Assembly (NCBI GenBank): GCA_023399035.1
Contig: JAEWQX010000014.1
Location: forward strand, 1 to 7,383
Length of the DNA stretch: 7,383 nucleotides
From: Bacillota bacterium
GTDB lineage: Bacteria > Bacillota > Clostridia > Clostridiales > Clostridiaceae
Direction of reading: 5' to 3'
Within the stretch, counting starts at the first letter, position 1, and each line of letters begins with the position of its first letter. The position numbers and the translations under genes were made by a program. Below are positions 1 through 5,306 of the stretch, in pieces. The notes beneath the pieces were generated by a model. It worked only from the letters and a program-made list of their open reading frames with translations, did not search any database and was not told the DNA's origin.

Positions 1-63
1 TTATTAATTTACACTCTTTCAGATTTACAAACTATTCTTCAGAACTTTGTTTTAAATAAATGC

Positions 64-97
64 AAAAACGAGGATTAGAATTTAAATCCTCGTTTTT
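64..97. terminator. Bidirectional intrinsic terminator downstream of tyrA
   Basis: Two 13-base arms, 64-76 (AAAAACGAGGATT) and 85-97 (AATCCTCGTTTTT), are perfectly complementary around an 8-base loop. A G/C-containing core sits inside an A-tract/T-tract pair, so the hairpin ends in a U-run in either direction. It would stop minus-strand transcripts leaving tyrA and also plus-strand transcripts entering from the left. It lies about 145 bases past the tyrA stop codon. Termination is inferred from structure alone. Confidence 0.85.
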
Positions 98-195
98 TAC
101 TTAATCTAGCATTAATTTATTTTAATGGATAATCTTCTGACATTTTAACAGATAAATTTTATATGTTTTTATTTTTTTCTAAAATGAAAATAAGG

Positions 196-218
196 AGGCC
201 TATAATTTAAATAGACCT
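196..218 (-). terminator. Weak hairpin just after tyrA, possible first terminator
   Basis: On the minus strand AGGTCTAT (218-211) and ATAGGCCT (203-196) form an 8-bp stem around a 7-base loop. One of the pairs is a G-U wobble, which would be a C-A mismatch in a plus-strand transcript, so the structure is better formed in tyrA mRNA. It starts about 23 bases past the tyrA stop and is followed on the minus strand by a U-rich run (CCTTATTTTCATTTT). The stem is short and the U-run does not abut it, so it may only pause polymerase or protect the RNA end. Confidence 0.4.
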
Positions 219-241
219 ACAGTAACCATTTTATATTTTAT

Positions 242-1075
242 TTAAAGTTTTTCACGTCTTGCAGTAGATTTTATAAACAGCTTCTTCAAAGCTTCTTTGT
301 CATCATTTTTTATAGCATTTTTTATTTTATCAAGTTCGCTTTCAAAATTCTCTATAGATTTAAGGAGGTTTTCCTTATTTCCTAAAAATAACTCACTCCA
401 TAAATCTTCATTTATATTAGCTATTCTTGTTAAATCCCTATAACTATCACCTATGAAACTTCCTGTTTCTCTGCCTTCAACATCACTGTTAACAAGTGCA
501 ACTGCAAGGGTATGAGGCAGCTGGCTTGTATACCCTATCATTTCATCATGGTATTCAGGAGTTATTCTTCTAACTCTATTAAATCCAAGCTTATACACTA
601 AATTTTCTATAAGATCAAGATTTTCAGGCTTATTTCTTTCAACCGGAGTTATTATATAATTAGCTCCATTAAATACATCTGCACTTGCAAAATCTATGCC
701 TTTCTTTTCTCTTCCTGCCATGGGATGTCCAAAAACAAAATCTATATTGGGAGGTAATATATCAACTACATCCTGAATAAATAATTTTTTTATTCCAGTT
801 GCATCTGTTATTACTGCCCCATCTTTAAAATTATTTTTGTTGTCTAATATAAATTGCTTAACCAGCCTAGGATATAGTGATATTATTATTAAATCTGCAT
901 CTTTTACAATCTGTTCTCCAGATGTAAATCCTTCCTTAATAAGTCCCTGTTCCTTAGCTTTTTCTAAGGATTCTTCATTTATATCAATTCCATATACATC
1001 AGTAAATCCTGCTTTTTTTAAGGCCATGGTAAAAGATCCCCCAATTACTCCAAGGCCTACTACTACTATTTTCAT
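242..1075 (-). CDS. tyrA: Prephenate dehydrogenase (TyrA)
   Basis: TyrA oxidatively decarboxylates prephenate to 4-hydroxyphenylpyruvate with NAD(P)+, the committed step to tyrosine, in the cytosol. The 277-residue protein opens with a Rossmann dinucleotide site GLGVIG (7-12) and an acidic residue after strand 2 (YGID, D31) that favours NAD+. It continues with DATGIK (91-96), the family motif HPMAG (117-121, probable active-site His), SQLPH (184-188) and SYRDLTRIA (211-219, substrate-binding Arg). The C-terminal half is the helical dimerisation domain. The length fits a stand-alone dehydrogenase: there is no chorismate mutase and no C-terminal ACT domain, so direct tyrosine control through an ACT domain is not expected. 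The ATG at 1075 starts directly on the Rossmann strand and has a G-rich ribosome site (AAGGGGG) 10 bases upstream. It is the second gene of the aroF-tyrA unit, separated from aroF by a repeat element. Confidence 0.95.
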   Translation of the reverse strand: MKIVVVGLGVIGGSFTMALKKAGFTDVYGIDINEESLEKAKEQGLIKEGFTSGEQIVKDADLIIISLYPRLVKQFILDNKNNFKDGAVITDATGIKKLFIQDVVDILPPNIDFVFGHPMAGREKKGIDFASADVFNGANYIITPVERNKPENLDLIENLVYKLGFNRVRRITPEYHDEMIGYTSQLPHTLAVALVNSDVEGRETGSFIGDSYRDLTRIANINEDLWSELFLGNKENLLKSIENFESELDKIKNAIKNDDKEALKKLFIKSTARREKL

Positions 1076-1085
1076 TTTATATATA

Positions 1086-1092
1086 CCCCCTT
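1086..1092 (-). promoter_or_regulatory. tyrA ribosome binding site (AAGGGGG)
   Basis: On the minus strand AAGGGGG stands 10 bases before the tyrA ATG. It departs from the AGGAGG used by aroF and aroC. The G-run is one half of a direct repeat (ACCCCCT on the plus strand, 1085-1091 and 1228-1234) that brackets the intergenic repeat element, so this site may be a duplicated copy. Confidence 0.6.
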
Positions 1093-1230
1093 TTCTCAGT
1101 TAACAGCTGATGATTGAAGATTAATAGTTGGCGGATGATTTTGCTGAAGCAAAATCTATGCAATAAATATATCTAAAAAGCTGTAAGCTTTTTTCCTTAA
1201 CTCTCCACTATCAACTATCAATTCTCAACC
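1092..1230. repeat. Intergenic heptad-repeat element, most complete copy (aroF/tyrA)
   Basis: The element fills almost the whole aroF-tyrA gap. Its left end (1098-1132) is five 7-base units on the plus strand: AGTTAAC, AGCTGAT, GATTGAA, GATTAAT, AGTTGGC. Its right end (1196-1230) is five units on the minus strand: GGTTGAG, AATTGAT, AGTTGAT, AGTGGAG, AGTTAAG. The two ends form imperfect inverted repeats, about 19 of 35 positions identical, each followed inward by GGA. Between them are two perfect hairpins: GATTTTGC/GCAAAATC (1137-1144 and 1149-1156) and AAAAAGCT/AGCTTTTT (1175-1182 and 1186-1193). ACCCCCT occurs at 1085-1091 and 1228-1234 as a direct repeat at the edges. It has no coding capacity. 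The architecture resembles a small non-autonomous mobile element or a REP-like intergenic repeat; mobility is inferred. Confidence 0.75.
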
Positions 1231-1232
1231 CC

Positions 1233-2246
1233 CTAAATCTGCTTATCTTCTAATTCTGCTACTACTTTTACTTTTTTCATTAATTGCTCAAACTGATCTG
1301 GTGTTAAGCTTTGCTGTCCATCACTTAATGCATTTTCAGGATCATTATGAACTTCAATCATGATTCCATCTGCACCTGCAATAACTGCACATTTTGCCAT
1401 TGGTTCAACCATATATGAATATCCACCTGCATGACTTGGATCAATAATTATTGGTAAATGTGATAGCTTTTTGATTACAGGTACTGCCTGTAAATCTAAA
1501 GTATTTCTTGTGATAGTTTCAAAGGTTCTTATTCCTCTTTCACATAAAATAACCTGTTCGTTACCACCAGCCATTATGTATTCTGCTGACATAAGCCATT
1601 CTTCTATAGTTGCACTCAGCCCTCTCTTTAATAAAACAGGCTTTCTTGTCTTACCTATCTGCTTAAGTAAATCAAAGTTCTGCATATTTCTTGCACCTAT
1701 CTGAATCACATCAACATCTTCTACAAATTCATCTATATAATCTGTAGACATTATTTCTGTTACTATTGGAAGACCTGTTTCTTCTTTTGCAGTCTTTAAC
1801 AGCTTAAGCCCTTCAAGTTCAAGTCCTTGGAAGCTGTATGGTGAAGTTCTAGGTTTAAAAGCTCCTCCTCTTAAAAAGTTTGCCCCTGCTTTCTTTACCC
1901 TTCTTGCTACTTCAACTATCTGTTCTTCTGACTCTACTGAACAAGGACCTGCAATTACTCCTAATCTTCCTCCTCCAATAATAGAGTTACCAACACTTAC
2001 TACTGTATCCTGTGGCTTAAATAATCTATTTGCTTTCTTAAAAGGCTCCTGAACTTTCATAACCTTATCTACACCTTTTAACCCTTGAATTTTCTTAGGG
2101 TCTATCATTGAAGTATCTCCTATGATACCTAATATATAGTATGTTTCCCCCTTAGAAAGGTTAGTTAAAAGACCCTTTGATTCAACTATATCCTTAACCT
2201 TTTTTACTTCTTCATCTTTAGCATCTGACTTCATAACAATTATCAT
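1233..2246 (-). CDS. aroF: 3-deoxy-7-phosphoheptulonate (DAHP) synthase, Thermotoga-type
   Basis: This enzyme condenses phosphoenolpyruvate and erythrose 4-phosphate to DAHP, the first step of the shikimate pathway. The 337 residues match the class I-beta form with an N-terminal ferredoxin-like/ACT-like domain (about 1-70), known in Thermotoga maritima to mediate feedback inhibition by tyrosine and phenylalanine. The TIM barrel follows, with AGPCSVES (99-106, metal ligand C102), RGGAFKPRTSPYSFQG (126-141), LLKRG (205-209), ERGIRTFE (236-243), DPSHAGG (269-275, H272), IMIEVH (295-300, E298) and SDGQQS (308-313, D309). C102, H272, E298 and D309 are the metal ligands and fall at the same numbers as I recall for the Thermotoga enzyme. 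The ATG at 2246 has AGGAGG 7 bases upstream; a later Met (residue 5) lacks such spacing. It leads its own transcription unit, behind a promoter at 2314-2342. The TAG stop overlaps the edge of the downstream repeat. Confidence 0.97.
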   Translation of the reverse strand: MIIVMKSDAKDEEVKKVKDIVESKGLLTNLSKGETYYILGIIGDTSMIDPKKIQGLKGVDKVMKVQEPFKKANRLFKPQDTVVSVGNSIIGGGRLGVIAGPCSVESEEQIVEVARRVKKAGANFLRGGAFKPRTSPYSFQGLELEGLKLLKTAKEETGLPIVTEIMSTDYIDEFVEDVDVIQIGARNMQNFDLLKQIGKTRKPVLLKRGLSATIEEWLMSAEYIMAGGNEQVILCERGIRTFETITRNTLDLQAVPVIKKLSHLPIIIDPSHAGGYSYMVEPMAKCAVIAGADGIMIEVHNDPENALSDGQQSLTPDQFEQLMKKVKVVAELEDKQI

Positions 2247-2253
2247 TAGTCAT

Positions 2254-2259
2254 CCTCCT
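2254..2259 (-). promoter_or_regulatory. aroF ribosome binding site (AGGAGG)
   Basis: Perfect AGGAGG on the minus strand, 7 bases before the ATG at 2246. It fixes the aroF start and suggests efficient translation of the entry enzyme. Confidence 0.85.
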
Positions 2260-2313
2260 ATACTACATTAAATTTTTATATTTTCCTACTGTGCTTATTA
2301 TCCTACATTTTAT

Positions 2314-2342
2314 AATATAAACTATTTACATTAATCTTTCAA
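2314..2342 (-). promoter_or_regulatory. Sigma-A-type promoter of the aroF-tyrA unit
   Basis: On the minus strand TTGAAA (2342-2337, 5 of 6 to TTGACA) is separated by 17 bases from TATATT (2319-2314, 5 of 6 to TATAAT). The predicted start is near 2307, giving a leader of about 60 bases that ends in the aroF ribosome site. The promoter lies just after a strong terminator for the preceding unit, where a new promoter would be needed. A short inverted repeat, TAAA-TAG-TTTA (2328-2318), overlaps the -10 region. The leader is too short for a T-box or a classical leader-peptide attenuator. Confidence 0.65.
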
Positions 2343-2352
2343 TTTATTTTCC

Positions 2353-2367
2353 TAATCAAAATGATTA
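2353..2367. promoter_or_regulatory. Operator-like palindrome upstream of the aroF promoter
   Basis: TAATCA-AAA-TGATTA is a perfect 6-bp inverted repeat with a 3-base centre, ending 11 bases upstream of the -35 box. The position suits binding of a dimeric regulator near -45 to -60. It does not match a TyrR box (TGTAAA-N6-TTTACA). In A/T-rich DNA a 15-base palindrome may arise by chance, so the regulatory role is a guess. Confidence 0.3.
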
Positions 2368-2410
2368 CAGAATTATCTTCTAAATTCAGCATTTTTATTG
2401 GCTTTGTGCA

Positions 2411-2460
2411 CATAAAAAATGAAATATAGATTATCATAAAATTCTTATGATAATCTATAT
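2411..2460 (-). terminator. Strong intrinsic terminator after aroK
   Basis: Arms 2424-2439 and 2445-2460 are perfectly complementary over 16 bp around a 5-base loop. On the minus strand the stem is followed by TTTCATTTTTT. It begins about 10 bases past the aroK stop. On the plus strand no T-run follows the stem, so it works only for the aro genes upstream. The stem is A/T-rich but long. It marks the end of the aroA-aroC-pheA-aroE-aroK unit. Confidence 0.85.
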
Positions 2461-2470
2461 CTTCACTAAC

Positions 2471-2968
2471 TTATTGAAGTGCTACAATTTCCTTCAGTTC
2501 ATGAATAACATCATTTATAGTTCCATTATTTATAACTATTTTATCTGCTGCTTCTTTGTAAAGCTCGTATCTCTCTTTATATAAATTCAATACTTTTTCT
2601 TTACCATCCTTAAGCAGAGGACGCTTTGACACATCAACATCTTGAAGTATATTTTCTACTGGCCTGTTTAAGAAAATAATTATAGAATCCTGTTTCAATA
2701 TATCTATATTTTCTTTTTTCTTGATTACACCTCCTCCAGTAGAAATCAATATGTTATTCTTTTCTGATAACTCCCTGCATGCCTGTGTTTCAATATTTCT
2801 AAAATAATCTTCACCTTTTTCAAAAAGTTCTGCAATAGTCTTCGATGTCATTTCCTGTATATAATCATCCATATCATAGAATTTTATTTTCAGCTGCTTT
2901 GCAAGTATTTTTCCTATTGTAGTTTTCCCACTTCCAGGCATACCTATTAAAACTATTCTGCTTTTCAT
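2471..2968 (-). CDS. aroK: Shikimate kinase
   Basis: Shikimate kinase transfers the ATP gamma-phosphate to shikimate, giving shikimate 3-phosphate for AroA. From the ATG at 2968 the protein has 165 residues, close to the usual 165-175. It shows a Walker A P-loop GMPGSGKTT (9-17), DMDD (32-35, shikimate and Mg2+ contacts), FRNIE (56-60, R57 to shikimate), the GGG substrate loop (78-80), KRPLL in the lid (115-119, R116) and a YKERYELY segment with R133. All key residues are present. An in-frame GTG at 2977 would add three residues (MVS), but the ATG starts the protein where the family normally begins; the ribosome site is a weak GGGGTGGTGAG. It is the last gene of the first unit. A degenerate repeat element separates it from aroE, and a terminator follows directly. 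Confidence 0.95.
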   Translation of the reverse strand: MKSRIVLIGMPGSGKTTIGKILAKQLKIKFYDMDDYIQEMTSKTIAELFEKGEDYFRNIETQACRELSEKNNILISTGGGVIKKKENIDILKQDSIIIFLNRPVENILQDVDVSKRPLLKDGKEKVLNLYKERYELYKEAADKIVINNGTINDVIHELKEIVALQ

Positions 2969-2991
2969 ACTCACCACCCCAACACAACAAT

Positions 2992-3106
2992 AGTTAACAG
3001 TTTGCAGTTAACAATTAATAGTTCATATTTTATGTATTAATTAGTATAATCTAAACCATAAAATTGAAGTAAGTACATTATTAATTAATTACTGCTACAG
3101 TTAACT
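2992..3106. repeat. Intergenic heptad-repeat element, partly decayed copy (aroE/aroK)
   Basis: The left end (2992-3026) is a clean array of five 7-base units on the plus strand: AGTTAAC, AGTTTGC, AGTTAAC, AATTAAT, AGTTCAT. On the opposite end one clear unit, AGTTAAC, reads on the minus strand (3106-3100) and continues as TGTAGCAGT, matching the left start AGTTAACAGTTTGCAGT apart from small changes and a one-base gap. The ends therefore form an inverted repeat. The interior is A/T-rich and lacks the perfect hairpins of the aroF/tyrA copy. The element starts 4 bases past the aroE stop codon. No direct repeat at the edges is visible. Confidence 0.6.
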
Positions 3107-3110
3107 TGTA

Positions 3111-3923
3111 TTATTTAAACTGTTTATTTATATATTCATATACTTCATCTAGAACATCACTGCTGATACTCACTTCCTGCCATATTTCCTCAGCCTTAAC
3201 AGCCTGACCAACAAGCATCTCTAGGCCTCCGCATACTTTTTTGTCAAGTTCCTGTCCAATTTCTAAGAACCTTGTCATTCTAGGGTTATAAATAATATCA
3301 ATCAATGTATCAAAATTACCTATAACATCTTCCTGAACAGGACTTACGCCAGTTTTAGGATACATTCCTACAGGTGTAGTATTTACTAATATCTGACCCT
3401 TGACTCCTTTTGTTTTTTCATATGTTGTGTATTCAACTCTTTCATCATCATAATCGGATTCATTCTTCGCAGTTCTTGATACAATATATAGCTTTTTTAT
3501 ACCTTTATCTAAAAGATATGTCACTACTGCCTTAGATGCTCCCCCTGTACCAAGCACCATAGCAGTCTGACCTTTAACATTAATATTGTTTTTCTCTAAT
3601 ATTGTTCCAAATCCAAAGTAATCAGTATTGTGTCCAAATAATTTTCCTTCTTTAAGATAAATAGTGTTCACTGCACCTATCTTTTTTGCTTCTTCAGATA
3701 TTGAATCAAGATATTTCATTATTTCCTGTTTATAAGGTATTGTCACATTTGTTCCCTTTATTTTTAATATCCTTAGTGAATCGCATACCCTGCTTATATC
3801 TTTTTTATCTACTTCAAATATCTTATATGCACCATCAATATTTAATAATTCAAAAATCTTCTCATGTATCTGCGGTGAAATACTGTGAGGAAGCCTTTCT
3901 CCCAAAACTCCGTAAAAATCCAT
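3111..3923 (-). CDS. aroE: Shikimate dehydrogenase (NADP+)
   Basis: AroE reversibly reduces 3-dehydroshikimate to shikimate with NADPH. From the ATG at 3923 the protein has 270 residues, the normal family size, and begins with the expected MDFYGVLGERLPHSISP: HSISP (13-17) binds the shikimate carboxylate. Next come GTNVTIPYK (57-65, catalytic K65), GAVNT (83-87), GHNTD (97-101, catalytic D101), the glycine-rich nucleotide loop GTGGAS (125-130), VSRT (148-151, NADP phosphate contact), NTTPVGM (181-187), DIIYNP (209-214) and GGLEMLVGQA (232-241). The frame stays open upstream to a TTG at 4061, adding 46 residues from repeat-derived DNA. This is rejected because it lies ahead of the conserved N-terminus. 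An ATG at 3941 would add six residues but has no ribosome site. The chosen start has only a weak AAGTGG five bases upstream. Confidence 0.95.
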   Translation of the reverse strand: MDFYGVLGERLPHSISPQIHEKIFELLNIDGAYKIFEVDKKDISRVCDSLRILKIKGTNVTIPYKQEIMKYLDSISEEAKKIGAVNTIYLKEGKLFGHNTDYFGFGTILEKNNINVKGQTAMVLGTGGASKAVVTYLLDKGIKKLYIVSRTAKNESDYDDERVEYTTYEKTKGVKGQILVNTTPVGMYPKTGVSPVQEDVIGNFDTLIDIIYNPRMTRFLEIGQELDKKVCGGLEMLVGQAVKAEEIWQEVSISSDVLDEVYEYINKQFK

Positions 3924-4030
3924 AATAACCACTTCTTCCATTTTATAATTAATAATTTTTTTACACATATCTTTAATATTACAAATTAAAAAATATACAC
4001 TAAAAACTCCAAGAATATATTTTAAGAAAT

Positions 4031-4084
4031 CCCCCCAGGAGGTTTCCTCCTTAACTTTCAATTATCAACTCTAAACTTTCAACT
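4031..4084 (-). repeat. Half heptad-repeat element with Shine-Dalgarno-like hairpin (pheA/aroE)
   Basis: Five perfect-period 7-base units read on the minus strand from 4084 to 4050: AGTTGAA, AGTTTAG, AGTTGAT, AATTGAA, AGTTAAG. They start 2 bases past the pheA stop codon. The array runs into GGA and a hairpin AGGAGG-AAA-CCTCCT (4051-4037) and then six Gs (4036-4031). The aroF/tyrA copy has the same GTTAAGGA followed by a hairpin, so the two share a layout. No partner array is evident towards aroE, so the far end is missing or decayed. The remainder (3924-4030) is A/T-rich with no other recognisable feature. Confidence 0.6.
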
Positions 4085-4086
4085 GA

Positions 4087-5241
4087 TTAAAGGTTCTTTC
4101 TATATCCTCCAAGAAGCTTAAAATATGGACTATTCTGCCTTATTAAATTCAAAGCTGTTATTACTTCTGGACTGTCTATGTTTCCATCAAAATCAACATA
4201 TAAGAAGTAGTTCCATGTTCCATGTTCCATTGGTCTTGATTCTATTTTTATCATATTAATATTGTTTTCTGCAAAATGACTTATTAATTTATATAGAGTA
4301 CCAGCCTTATCATCTATTGAAAATACTACACTTACCTTATTGCATGATTCATCTGATTCAAGATTCTTTGATATTATTATGAATCTTGTAGTATTCTGGC
4401 TCTGATTATTGATATTTTCCTTGATTATATCAAGATTATAGATTTGAGCTGCTCTTTTGCTTGCTATTGCAACCTTTGATTTTTCCTTTAAATCACTAAC
4501 AAGCTTTGCACTTACTGATGTACTGTGGAAAGGTATTAGCTTCCATTCAGGATGACATTTTAAGAATTCTGTACTTTGGGCAAATGGCTGTGGATGTGAA
4601 TAAACTTCTTTTATATCATCTAAAGTTGTTCCTTTGACACCTACAATATTTTGTTCTGCTCTTACACACTGTTCTCCAACAATGTAAAATTCATATTTAT
4701 ACAACAAATCATAAACTTGAGCAATTGCACCTGTAGAAGAATTTTCAATAGGTACCACTCCATAATCTATTTCATTATTTTTTACTGCTAAAAATACATC
4801 CTCAAATTCATCATAAGCTTTTGGATCCTTAACCCTGCCAAAATATTTAAACATAGCTTCTTCTGTAAATGATCCTGAAACTCCAAAAAATCCTATCTTT
4901 TTATCAGTATCCTTTTTGTTATACACAGCCTTTGACTTCTTCAACTCCTCTATGCTGCTTTTCTTTTCTGATTCCTGCATCTTTCTATTTTGAAGGTGTC
5001 TTGAAACCTCCATTAAATCATTGTAAAATTCTTTAAGTTCTCCTGCATAGTCCTTATTTTCTAAGTAGCCTATATTTTTTTCAATGACTTCATCTTCCCT
5101 GCCTCTATTGAATATTGGAAGATTATTTTTCATCTTATAATCTGCTACACTAAGAACTACATTCATTCTTTCTTCAAACAGCTTTGTTATTTCTCTGTCT
5201 ATTTCATCGATTCGCACTCTATAGTCATCTAAATCTGCCAT
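4087..5241 (-). CDS. pheA: Bifunctional chorismate mutase / prephenate dehydratase (P-protein)
   Basis: PheA converts chorismate to prephenate and then to phenylpyruvate, the branch to phenylalanine. The 384 residues carry three domains. Residues 1-88 are an all-helical AroQ chorismate mutase, with R8, R25, K36, R48, E49, S80 and Q84 aligning to the E. coli active-site residues. After a charged linker (about 88-113) comes prephenate dehydratase (114-290), with GVSGSFTEEA (120-129), GVVPIENSSTGAI (161-173) and NTTRF (283-287, catalytic T285). A C-terminal ACT domain (about 302-380) contains the phenylalanine-binding ESRP (334-337), so allosteric inhibition by phenylalanine is expected. The E. 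coli D48 position is N45 here. The ATG at 5241 has AAGGAGAG about 11 bases upstream. It follows aroC by 65 bases and precedes aroE by 163 bases of repeat-containing DNA. It is the only chorismate mutase in the window and should also feed TyrA. Confidence 0.96.
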   Translation of the reverse strand: MADLDDYRVRIDEIDREITKLFEERMNVVLSVADYKMKNNLPIFNRGREDEVIEKNIGYLENKDYAGELKEFYNDLMEVSRHLQNRKMQESEKKSSIEELKKSKAVYNKKDTDKKIGFFGVSGSFTEEAMFKYFGRVKDPKAYDEFEDVFLAVKNNEIDYGVVPIENSSTGAIAQVYDLLYKYEFYIVGEQCVRAEQNIVGVKGTTLDDIKEVYSHPQPFAQSTEFLKCHPEWKLIPFHSTSVSAKLVSDLKEKSKVAIASKRAAQIYNLDIIKENINNQSQNTTRFIIISKNLESDESCNKVSVVFSIDDKAGTLYKLISHFAENNINMIKIESRPMEHGTWNYFLYVDFDGNIDSPEVITALNLIRQNSPYFKLLGGYRKNL

Positions 5242-5306
5242 TTTAAAAGTTTCTCTCCTTTACAATACTTATTAGGTTAACATTCAACATATAAATTGCT
5301 TTATTT

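Noticed and set aside
837..1103. Plus-strand open frame of 88 codons opposite tyrA
   Set aside because: It lies antisense to a clear tyrA gene, has no recognisable motif and is a composition shadow.
1175..1194. Terminator between aroF and tyrA
   Set aside because: The stem is almost all A-T with only two G-C pairs and the T-run is part of the stem. It is better explained as part of the repeat element; weak attenuation cannot be excluded.
2247..2310. T-box or leader-peptide attenuator before aroF
   Set aside because: The predicted leader is about 60 bases, with no terminator hairpin, no T-box sequence and no Phe/Tyr-rich short frame.
2969..2977. GTG start for aroK at 2977
   Set aside because: It adds only three residues before the normal family start. 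The ATG at 2968 places the P-loop at the usual position.
3960..4020. Internal promoter before aroE (TTGGAG with an A/T-rich -10)
   Set aside because: The -10 candidates (TTAATT, TGTAAT) match poorly or are badly spaced; A/T-rich DNA produces many such matches.
3924..4061. Longer aroE starting at TTG 4061 (316 residues)
   Set aside because: The extra 46 residues precede the conserved MDFYGVLGE start, are partly encoded by the heptad array and hairpin, and have no ribosome site. The open frame itself is listed as a low-interest finding.
5242..5306. A further heptad array in the aroC-pheA gap (AGGTTAACATTCAAC region)
   Set aside because: Only isolated GTTAAC-like words are present, without a run of units or an inverted partner.
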